From: Planctomycetaceae bacterium
Lineage (GTDB): Bacteria; Planctomycetota; Planctomycetia; Planctomycetales; Planctomycetaceae
Assembly (NCBI GenBank): GCA_020426065.1
Contig: JAGQQT010000334.1
Coordinates: forward strand, 1 to 5,087
DNA: 5,087 bases
Reading direction: 5' to 3'
Shown: positions 1-4,975 of the stretch, piece by piece
Layout: each line of letters opens with the position of its first letter
Numbering within the stretch: position 1 is the stretch's first letter
Notes under the pieces: generated by a model
Seen by the model: only the letters and a program-made list of their open reading frames with translations
What the model was told of the DNA's origin: nothing
Databases searched by the model: none
Translations under genes and position numbers: made by a program

Positions 1-122
1 TGCGATAAAATCCGCTAACGGTCCCTGTTACGACTCGCAATTCTTCGAGCCCGGTCGGGTGGCCCCAAATTCCACTCGACGAAGTTACGAACTGGCGACC
101 CTTTGGTTAACAGTGTCTAGTA

Positions 123-149
123 ATGCGCGCAAAAAAATGTAGCGCGCGT
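123..149. repeat. GCGCGC inverted repeat with A-rich loop
   Basis: GCGCGC at 125-130 and again at 142-147 flank the 11-base A-rich spacer AAAAAAATGTA. A G-T pair and an A-T pair extend the stem to about 8 pairs. It lies about 165 bases upstream of the transposase-like start, so it may belong to the non-coding end of the mobile element. No matching copy is visible on the other side of the truncated gene, so an element terminus cannot be confirmed. Confidence 0.5.
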
Positions 150-226
150 ATTTTGGCTCGCAAAAACGGGAGATTGGCGCTACCGTATGAAGGACGTGAG
201 CCCCAGGCAAAAAATCGGAACAAAAT

Positions 227-254
227 CACCCCGTTCCAGACTGTCTCCGGGGTG
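227..254 (-). terminator. Possible terminator-like hairpin
   Basis: CACCCCG (227-233) and CGGGGTG (248-254) form a perfect 7-bp GC-rich stem around a 14-base loop. Read on the - strand, the stem is followed by ATTTTGTT and shortly after by a run of six T. That resembles an imperfect intrinsic terminator for transcription arriving from the TPR-redoxin gene, whose stop lies about 320 bases upstream. The loop is large and the T-tract interrupted. The hairpin could instead be part of the mobile-element leader. Confidence 0.25.
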
Positions 255-314
255 CAAAAATGATGTCGTACGGCAAAGAGCTCCCAGAAACCGGGTTTTT
301 AGAGGAGATTCTCC

Positions 315-551
315 ATGCGTCGTGCCCTGCATCCGCTGTTCGTCATGCTGGCCTCGCTCAAGCACCAGGAAGTGGCCCGGCTGGTGGCGAACCTCAAGAA
401 AGAGAACCAGATCCTCAGAGACCGGTTGCCCAAGCGGATTGTGACCACTCCAGAGGAGAGACGCACTCTACAGAAAGCCGGACGGATCATCGGCTCGAAA
501 CTCAGGGTAATTTGCTTTCACTCCAGGGTGGATACTGCACCCAGTCTGTAA
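315..551 (+). pseudogene. Truncated N-terminus of an integrase/transposase (DDE type)
   Basis: This 78-codon ORF begins at ATG 315, with the Shine-Dalgarno AGAGGAG seven bases upstream. Residues 1-64 look like the start of a family of integrase-core (DDE) transposases common in planctomycetes: an MRRALHPLF opening, then an amphipathic helix with ARLVANLKKENQILRDRLPK, then a PEERRTLQKAGRIIGSK segment. This N-terminal part probably binds DNA, and in intact members the catalytic core follows. Here the resemblance stops near base 507. The frame then runs only 14 more unrelated residues to a stop, and the +1 frame does not restore the family sequence. The catalytic domain is therefore missing, and I read this as a remnant left by a deletion or insertion. 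It faces the TPR-redoxin gene, and its stop is 24 bases from that gene's stop. The family call is from memory of the motif. Confidence 0.6.
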
Positions 552-574
552 ATATCCTGAGAGGTCTTCTGTGA

Positions 575-2986
575 TTAAGGCATTTCATCAGGCCTGATGG
601 CGAGATTGGGCGTTGTCAGGCCAGCCGGCAGTTGGAGCAAGCGTCTGGCTTCCTTCAGTAGAAAATCGGGATCTTTGAAGGGTTCGTAACTGATGTCCTG
701 CCAACGAACCAGACCGTCTCCGTCGATCAGGAACGTTCCGTGCAGCGGCTGGTTCTCGAAATCATCGAAAGCACGGTAGTCCTTAAAGATATTTAGTTCG
801 GCATCTGAAACGAGAGGGAAAGGGAATTCACCTTCTACCTGAAAAGCATCGAGCGACTTTTTCAGATCATTTATTTCGTCGGTACTGATGGCAACCAGCG
901 AGATACCGGCGTCGCTGAAGTTCTTTGTTTTGGGGGCAAAAGTAGTCAACTGCTCGACGCAATGCAGACAACCGTAGCCGAGGTAGAAGATGACCACTAC
1001 GGGCCGCCCCCGAAATTGCTCCAGCGAAACCGACTCTCCGTTGGCATTCGGCAAGGTCCAACCGAGCGCCGGCGATGGTGCGTAGCGGAGAGGTCCAATG
1101 CTATCCAGCAACGGCCGGTCACCAACGTCATCGGCAAGCTTTCTGGCGACACGCCAATCGGCAGGCAGTTCCAAAGCGGCCGCGATTTCGGTAAGCCGCT
1201 GGAAGGGAGGAAGTGTCAAATTGTCAATGTCTCCGGAAATCTCGCGCAATTGGGTGAATGCTTCCCTGGCTTCCTTTTCCTTCCCGATGCGGAAGAGAAT
1301 GTCGATTTTGTTTGCCAGAGGAATGACCTCATTCTTGGCCGATTTAACCGCTTCCTGTACCAGCTCTTCCGCTTTCAGGTGATCACCTGCCTGCAAGTAG
1401 AGTCTGGCGATTCGATCCTTTTCAATGCCACTGGTTTGACCGAGCAGAGTCTTGGCTGTTTCGGTGGTACCCACCAACAGTCCCGAGCAGGCGGACAAGT
1501 CGGCGATGGCCTCGTTGAGCGATTTGATCCGGTCATCGAAGGTTTTTCTGGCCGCATTTTTCGCCTTGTCAATCTCCTCAGCTGACTTTTTAGCCTCCTT
1601 GGCTTCTTGTTCCGCTTTGTCTGCGGCGGTTGTTTGTTCGGTTTGCGACTGCGCTAATCGAGCCCTCAGCTCGACGAGTTGAGCCATGAGCTGGGTCACA
1701 TTTCCTTTCTCAAAGTAGGCGACTCCCAAAGCGTGAATGCGTTTGTCCTGTTCGATCGGCAAGTCGGTTGATTCCAGATACATGGTTTCACAAAGGCTGA
1801 TCAGCTCATCCCACATTTCAAAACGCTGGAGCACCTGGAACAAGCGGGTACGTCCATATGCAGCACTACTCCCTGACTTTGCGGCTGTGTTGTACTTGGG
1901 GTGCCGGGGATGCTCGACCAGATTCTTGGCGATCAGCAGTGCATCGTGTGATCGACCGATGCTGATCAGGTTGCGGACCATCCATTCCTGATTGTGCGCG
2001 TAATTATGAATCTGATCCGGCAACACACGATCGCGCATCATGTGAACGTGGTCAGCCCTCGATGAGGCCTCTTGCTGCCAGACGGCGTCACTGTATCTTT
2101 TCAAACGGGAATAGATATGCCCCGGCATATGCCACTGATGGGCGATGCTGGGGGATGTCTGCCCGCTTCGAGCGGCAGACTTGAGTGCACGCTCAGGTTT
2201 CTCATTATCCCAAAGGTGGATTCGATAATGATGTGCCGGGTGCATGGGGTTTGCGGCAAACACCTGATCCAAGAGTGAGTTCACCGCCTGGTAGCTCGTG
2301 ATGGGAAGATCACTTTTGAACTGCCACAACCGCACGGCTAAAAACGCCTTGGCCTCGATGTCATCGGGAAACTCAAAGATGATTTCCTCAATGCTGCGGA
2401 TATAATTTTGCTTGGCGTTCTTGGCGTTTTTCGGCTTCGAGCTCAAATATTTGTCGAGCCCGTCAATCCAAAGTTGTTCACGTTTGCTGGCCTTTTCTTT
2501 TCGTTCGACCGCTTCTTTGATGAACCCGGCCGCTCGCTCATCGTTCTCAATATTCGCCATCGCCATGCCCCAATAGGCCATCGCACAATTTGCATCAAGC
2601 ATGGCGACCTGGCGGAATGATCGCTCGGCTTCGAAATACCAAAAACCGTGTAATTGACCGATCCCCTGATTAAAGAACTGCTGGGCCAGCGCGTCATTTG
2701 TCGAGACCGGAAAAGTGACATTCCCGGTCCCTCCCATCAGGTACGCTTTTTGACGCGGCCCTTCGTTGAAAACCTCACCGTGGAAAGAGTGCCCAGCCAG
2801 GGTGTCTTCGGTTTCGCCAGCGACTTCGCTCGGCACGTTAGCAGGCTTGTCTGGTGAGTCAGCTTTATCCACTGCCGAGACGATTGGCCCTGCGAATACA
2901 ATGGTGAGGCAAAACGCGATCGTGCCTCTGAATAAGAATTGGACAATACGCGTGCACGTCCACCAATAAAAAAGGAGATTGTGCAT
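575..2986 (-). CDS. Exported TPR protein with C-terminal redoxin (AhpC/TSA-like) domain
   Basis: This protein has 803 residues from ATG 2986; a TTG directly before it is the only upstream in-frame alternative. The Shine-Dalgarno is weak (AGAGTGG, about 8 bases upstream). Residues 1-38 form a signal peptide with a long n-region, a hydrophobic core at 21-36 and a VSA|VD cleavage site, so the protein should act outside the cytoplasm. Residues 65-430 are TPR-like and carry family blocks such as FFNQGIGQLHGFWYFEAERSF (about 104-124), CAMAYWGMAMAN (134-145) and HMPGHIYSRLKRYSDAV (286-302). Residues 430-497 are a charged Ala/Glu/Lys-rich helix, probably a coiled coil, and further TPR-like helices run to about 610. 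Residues 636-784 are a redoxin/thioredoxin-fold domain with C673-L-H-C676 after FYLGYG. This architecture suggests a scaffold that presents a thiol redox or peroxidase-like module; the substrate is unknown. It is separated from the upstream small ORF by 168 bases, so it may have its own promoter. Confidence 0.9.
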   Translation of the reverse strand: MHNLLFYWWTCTRIVQFLFRGTIAFCLTIVFAGPIVSAVDKADSPDKPANVPSEVAGETEDTLAGHSFHGEVFNEGPRQKAYLMGGTGNVTFPVSTNDALAQQFFNQGIGQLHGFWYFEAERSFRQVAMLDANCAMAYWGMAMANIENDERAAGFIKEAVERKEKASKREQLWIDGLDKYLSSKPKNAKNAKQNYIRSIEEIIFEFPDDIEAKAFLAVRLWQFKSDLPITSYQAVNSLLDQVFAANPMHPAHHYRIHLWDNEKPERALKSAARSGQTSPSIAHQWHMPGHIYSRLKRYSDAVWQQEASSRADHVHMMRDRVLPDQIHNYAHNQEWMVRNLISIGRSHDALLIAKNLVEHPRHPKYNTAAKSGSSAAYGRTRLFQVLQRFEMWDELISLCETMYLESTDLPIEQDKRIHALGVAYFEKGNVTQLMAQLVELRARLAQSQTEQTTAADKAEQEAKEAKKSAEEIDKAKNAARKTFDDRIKSLNEAIADLSACSGLLVGTTETAKTLLGQTSGIEKDRIARLYLQAGDHLKAEELVQEAVKSAKNEVIPLANKIDILFRIGKEKEAREAFTQLREISGDIDNLTLPPFQRLTEIAAALELPADWRVARKLADDVGDRPLLDSIGPLRYAPSPALGWTLPNANGESVSLEQFRGRPVVVIFYLGYGCLHCVEQLTTFAPKTKNFSDAGISLVAISTDEINDLKKSLDAFQVEGEFPFPLVSDAELNIFKDYRAFDDFENQPLHGTFLIDGDGLVRWQDISYEPFKDPDFLLKEARRLLQLPAGLTTPNLAIRPDEMP
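586..599. repeat. 14-bp perfect palindrome at the gene end
   Basis: CATCAGGCCTGATG is a perfect palindrome lying inside the last codons of the TPR-redoxin gene, nine bases before its stop codon. It could fold as a 5-bp stem with a GGCC loop, but no T-tract follows on the - strand. It is therefore not a convincing terminator. Confidence 0.5.
635..1081 (-). other. Redoxin domain with CxxC in the TPR protein
   Basis: Residues 636-784 carry the usual order of a redoxin: APSPALGWTLPNANGE, then RPVVVIFYLGYGCLHC with the active-site cysteines, then GISLVAIST, then FPLVSDAE, then HGTFLIDGDGLVRW. If FYxxxxxxxC is aligned by eye with bacterioferritin-comigratory-type peroxiredoxins (FYPxxxTPGC), C676 falls on the peroxidatic cysteine. 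C673 falls where those enzymes have their catalytic threonine. The result is a CxxC pair rather than a classical Prx site. It could work as a disulfide reductase or as an atypical peroxidase. Confidence 0.75.
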
Positions 2987-2989
2987 CAA

Positions 2990-3157
2990 AATACCACTCT
3001 GATCATTGAAAACAGGTTAATGGAGATGAACTGCTGGATTGATAACGCTTGGTGACCGATCCTCTGACATGGTACTCCATTCCAACAGAGGGTACCAATG
3101 GTTTGACCCTTCACTTGAACAACCCCAAGCATTCATTCTTACGAATTGGGCACAATT
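2990..3157. other. Spacer between the small lipoprotein ORF and the TPR-redoxin gene
   Basis: This 168-base gap is AT-richer than its neighbours and carries an imperfect inverted repeat, TGGTAC (3070-3075) against GTACCA (3092-3097), extended by TC/GA across a two-base bulge. A short AATTG/CAATT repeat (3144-3157) lies directly after the small ORF's stop. I see no convincing -35/-10 pair for the TPR gene and no terminator with a T-tract. A - strand open frame of 39 codons (3017-3136) lies here without a good ribosome binding site. Confidence 0.5.
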
Positions 3158-3289
3158 TCAGTTGAAACAGAATTGAACAGTGTTGGTTCTCGTCGGCAGG
3201 CCCCGCCAACGCAGTTCAGTGCCCATCGCCATGTATGAGCAACCGGTCAGCACTACGACCAGACACAGGGCAAAGGCGTACCAGAGCAT
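3158..3289 (-). CDS. Small lipoprotein-like peptide, overlapping the serpin stop
   Basis: This is a 43-codon ORF. Its ATG (3289-3287) shares the A of the serpin TGA stop (TGATG), an arrangement typical of translational coupling. The only Shine-Dalgarno-like sequence is a weak TGGAA inside the last serpin codons. Residues 2-16 are hydrophobic (LWYAFALCLVVVLTG) and lead to Cys17 with LTGC, a textbook lipobox. The predicted mature lipopeptide is about 27 residues with an Arg-containing middle (TELRWRGLPTRTN) and a second Cys at 41. There is no Lys or Arg before the hydrophobic core, which is unusual for a signal peptide. I do not recognise a family. The position implies production together with the serpin, perhaps as an anchor or partner. 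It could instead be a chance ORF or the remains of a longer gene. The overlap plus the lipobox make a real gene more likely than not. Confidence 0.55.
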   Translation of the reverse strand: MLWYAFALCLVVVLTGCSYMAMGTELRWRGLPTRTNTVQFCFN

Positions 3290-4791
3290 CACGATTCCAG
3301 CGGATTGGTGATACGTCCAAGGAACAGGATCGCACCGTTGCGGTTGTCCCGAATGAGGAAAAGGAACGGATGGTTGGCTCGGAATACGGGAGGTTCCTTC
3401 GGTTCCTGAATCGGAGCCGCCGTGGGGGCCATGACAACGCCGGTAGCCGCTGCCGCTTCTGTCCCTTCCTCATTCACATCGACAAAGGCTTTGTGAATCA
3501 CCGCCGAGATGAAGAGATCACGGTTCCCCGTCATTCCTGAAAAGTCAGCAGCTTTCGCATCGAAGGCCGTCGGCATTCCCATCGCCTTCAGAGTGTCGGC
3601 CAGCTGGAACTGCGAAGTTGTCTTGAATCTCGGCAGATAGACCTTCACTTCATCCTCGTGCTTCACGCTGGACATCCATTGCCGCAGATTCTCGAGCGTC
3701 AGCTTGTCTTCAAGTCCGGGGAGGCCATCGATTTCCCGGGGCAGCAGGACGACCATCGACAGGCTGCCGTCGCCATAAGGGAGTTCGAGAACCTGAAGGT
3801 CATCAACGGCACCGTAGCGGAACTCGTCCCAGCGGTGCATCAGCGGGACGGTAATTTTTTCCGTTGCTGTCAGGTGGAATTCCTCGTCTTTGGTACGGTC
3901 CTTCTTGAAGGGGTCGGACCAGATGCCGTGAAAGTAAACGGCGTTCGTCAACACGAGCTTCGTGTCTGCATTCAATGTTCCTGCAGGAATCAATGCTGCG
4001 ATCTTGTTTTCCGTCTGTTCCTCAATCCAGCCGTTGATAGTCTGCCGGGCGGCTTCCGACTGTGAGAAATCAAGCCGGGCCAGTTCCGCACCGTACTTGT
4101 CACGGGTGACCTGCAGAAAAGCCGCAAGGAATTCGTAGCTCTGCTGGCCCCACAGACGATTCGCGAGATTCAGGCGGATGCCTGCTTTTTTGTTCGGTGA
4201 TCTCCAAAACCCCTGTATGGCCTGCATGCCGTCGTGCAGCTGGTCTTGCGGCATCTCGAAATGCAGAGTCTTCGCCATTTCCATTTCGGTCTCGCCAGCG
4301 GCACCCGCATATGTCATCGCCAGAGCAGTGGAGATGCTGGTGGGCGAGAAGAACAGGTTACCCTTTTCTGAACGCAACTGCCGGTACAAATCCAGTGCAA
4401 ACCGATTGCTCCCCTCAGCGATTCCTGAAATGTCCACCGCGACTCCTTTCTGTTCCTCGACGGCATCGGCGGCGACGTATGCCTCAATGTCACCTTCGGA
4501 TTTCACCCGCACATAGCTTCCCGCCTCTTCCACGATGCGGACTTTCGTGCCTGCCGGGAAGTTCCCCTCTGGCGGTCGGGCCTGCTGCGGGCCAGTGATG
4601 TAATACTCGGTCTCGGTAATAATGACGTGGGAGAATTCCGAACCTGACGACTGCTGCGCCTCGTGGTCATTGTGCAGAGCCTCACCGATCTGCTTGAGGT
4701 TATCTTCGACAGCCCTGCGGTGAGCTTCTTCGCCACGGTCACAGCCGAGACACAACAGAATCAGCAGAAGTATGTGAGTACGAGTACGCAT
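3289..4791 (-). CDS. Lipoprotein serpin (serine/cysteine protease inhibitor), probably inhibitory
   Basis: This protein has 500 residues. The start at ATG 4791 is chosen because AAGGAGT sits four bases upstream and a signal peptide begins there; the open frame runs upstream to 4917 without such support. Residues 1-16 are a short lipoprotein-type signal (MRTRT, then LLLILLCLG) before Cys17; the lipobox LCLGC has Cys at -3, which is not ideal. Residues 25-47 form a charged helix, 58-112 look like a small SH3-like beta domain, and 126-500 are a full-length serpin. Serpin hallmarks are NLFFSPTSISTALAMTYAG (145-163), LVLTNAVYFHGIW (279-291), the hinge EEGTEAAAAT (441-450) and the C-terminal signature F470-R-A-N-H-P-F-L-F-L-I480. 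The hinge has Thr at P14 and Ala at P12-P9, as in inhibitory serpins that trap proteases by loop insertion. The target is unknown. The protein is presumably tethered to a membrane facing outside the cytoplasm, and it has its own upstream control region. Confidence 0.95.
   Translation of the reverse strand: MRTRTHILLLILLCLGCDRGEEAHRRAVEDNLKQIGEALHNDHEAQQSSGSEFSHVIITETEYYITGPQQARPPEGNFPAGTKVRIVEEAGSYVRVKSEGDIEAYVAADAVEEQKGVAVDISGIAEGSNRFALDLYRQLRSEKGNLFFSPTSISTALAMTYAGAAGETEMEMAKTLHFEMPQDQLHDGMQAIQGFWRSPNKKAGIRLNLANRLWGQQSYEFLAAFLQVTRDKYGAELARLDFSQSEAARQTINGWIEEQTENKIAALIPAGTLNADTKLVLTNAVYFHGIWSDPFKKDRTKDEEFHLTATEKITVPLMHRWDEFRYGAVDDLQVLELPYGDGSLSMVVLLPREIDGLPGLEDKLTLENLRQWMSSVKHEDEVKVYLPRFKTTSQFQLADTLKAMGMPTAFDAKAADFSGMTGNRDLFISAVIHKAFVDVNEEGTEAAAATGVVMAPTAAPIQEPKEPPVFRANHPFLFLIRDNRNGAILFLGRITNPLES
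3382..3471 (-). other. Serpin hinge and reactive centre loop
   Basis: Residues 441-470 span the hinge EEGTEAAAATG and the exposed bait loop VVMAPTAAPIQEPKEPPVF. Counting from the hinge as in alpha-1-antitrypsin (Gly at P15) puts P1 at Thr457 and P1' at Ala458. The stretch from the P15 Gly to the Phe of the C-terminal signature is 33 residues here and 26 in alpha-1-antitrypsin. The seven extra residues fall in a Pro/Glu/Lys-rich segment, so the scissile bond may lie elsewhere, for example further into the loop. A small neutral P1 would suit an elastase-like protease. Confidence 0.75.
4456..4620 (-). other. SH3-like domain in the serpin N-terminal extension
   Basis: Residues 58-112 have the pattern of a small bacterial SH3-type beta barrel: YYITGPQQARPPEGNFPAGTKV, then a short hydrophobic strand RIVEEAGSYVRVKSE, then an AYVAADAVEE end. 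The alternating V/I residues and the GTKVRIVEE-GSYVRVKS core recall SH3b domains, which often bind cell-wall or peptide ligands. It precedes the serpin fold directly and may place the inhibitor on an envelope surface. The call rests on pattern only. Confidence 0.5.
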
Positions 4792-4795
4792 GGCG

Positions 4796-4802
4796 ACTCC
4801 TT
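4796..4802 (-). promoter_or_regulatory. Strong Shine-Dalgarno that fixes the serpin start
   Basis: On the - strand AAGGAGT lies four bases before ATG 4791, inside the run AAAAAAGGAGTCGCC. It is the best ribosome binding site in the window. An in-frame ATG at 4812 lies upstream of this site and has no comparable site of its own. Confidence 0.85.
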
Positions 4803-4830
4803 TTTTCTTCATGGCAGCGATTGTAATCCA

Positions 4831-4859
4831 ATTGTACGCTGTTTGGACGAAAAAGACAG
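4831..4859 (-). promoter_or_regulatory. Putative serpin promoter (-35 CTGTCT, -10 TACAAT)
   Basis: On the - strand TACAAT (4836-4831) matches the -10 consensus at five of six bases. It is preceded by CTGTCT (4859-4854), a three-of-six -35, with a 17-base spacer. The -10 lies about 40 bases upstream of the serpin ATG. A second TACAAT (4825-4820) lies 11 bases nearer the gene but has no good -35. The weak -35 and the dyad directly upstream would suit an activated or otherwise regulated promoter. Confidence 0.4.
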
Positions 4860-4865
4860 TACATT

Positions 4866-4882
4866 GATGGTGTCTCACCATC
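4866..4882. promoter_or_regulatory. Perfect 7-3-7 dyad, possible operator
   Basis: GATGGTG (4866-4872), three bases, then CACCATC (4876-4882) form a perfect inverted repeat. The 17-bp symmetric layout suits a dimeric helix-turn-helix regulator. It ends seven bases upstream of the proposed -35 of the serpin promoter, where an activator, or a repressor covering the -35, could act. The regulator is unknown. Confidence 0.45.
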
Positions 4883-4901
4883 GTTGCTCTCCTGCACTTT
4901 C

Positions 4902-4932
4902 TCTGTCTGATCCACAATCACATGCAGACAGA
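4902..4932. repeat. 8-bp perfect inverted repeat
   Basis: TCTGTCTG (4902-4909) and CAGACAGA (4925-4932) are perfect reverse complements around a 15-base spacer. No T-tract follows on either strand, so this is not a standard terminator. It could be a spaced regulator site or an RNA hairpin between the upstream gene and the serpin. Confidence 0.45.
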
Positions 4933-4935
4933 TCT

Positions 4936-4962
4936 ACGGCTACCTTGTTGTTGCGGTAGCGT
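4936..4962 (-). terminator. Hairpin after the upstream gene, terminator-like without T-tract
   Basis: GCTACC (4939-4944) and GGTAGC (4955-4960) form a perfect 6-bp stem with a 10-base loop, extended by two pairs across a one-base bulge. On the - strand it begins about 13 bases after the TGA of the right-edge gene, where a terminator would lie. No run of T follows, so termination would be weak or would need a factor. Confidence 0.35.
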
Positions 4963-4975
4963 TCTGACTATAGGC

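Larger units (their letters stand above)
1..314. other. Gene-poor left flank with two inverted repeats
   Basis: I find no gene I can support here. The stretch holds a GCGCGC-based inverted repeat (123-149), a CACCCCG/CGGGGTG inverted repeat (227-254) and the ribosome binding site of the transposase remnant (AGAGGAG, 301-307). Short open frames cross it on both strands, but none shows family resemblance or a convincing start. One + frame is open from the left edge to a stop at 140-142 (46 codons) and could be the tail of a gene outside the window. It has no recognisable motif. Part of the stretch may be the non-coding end of the element that carried the transposase. Confidence 0.5.

Noticed and set aside
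2..142. A + strand frame open from the left edge to TAG, 46 codons, possibly the tail of an upstream gene.
   Set aside because: There is no recognisable motif and the length is within chance. A - strand frame over the same bases is also open to the edge, so neither can be preferred.
260..574. A 104-codon + strand ORF overlapping the transposase remnant in another frame.
   Set aside because: The 315 frame carries the family-like sequence and the ribosome binding site. This frame is rich in Pro, Arg and Gly and shows no family resemblance. I also checked whether it restores the transposase after base 507, and it does not.
962..1585. A 207-codon + strand ORF opposite the TPR-redoxin gene.
   Set aside because: It lies wholly antisense to a well-supported gene with clear domains. 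Its composition (Arg, Gly and Gln rich) is typical of a shadow frame.
3070..3097. TGGTAC/GTACCA imperfect hairpin considered as a terminator for the serpin and small-ORF transcript.
   Set aside because: The stem is interrupted, moderate in GC and not followed by a T-tract on the - strand. It is noted only as structure in the spacer.
3017..3136. A - strand 39-codon ORF in the spacer upstream of the TPR-redoxin gene, with a possible inner start after GGAGTACC.
   Set aside because: The composition is unlike a secreted or regulatory peptide, its first ATG lacks a ribosome binding site, and there is no family resemblance. It is best treated as chance without conservation data.
3658..4065. A 135-codon + strand ORF opposite the serpin.
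   Set aside because: It is antisense to conserved serpin motifs and has no ribosome binding site or motif of its own.
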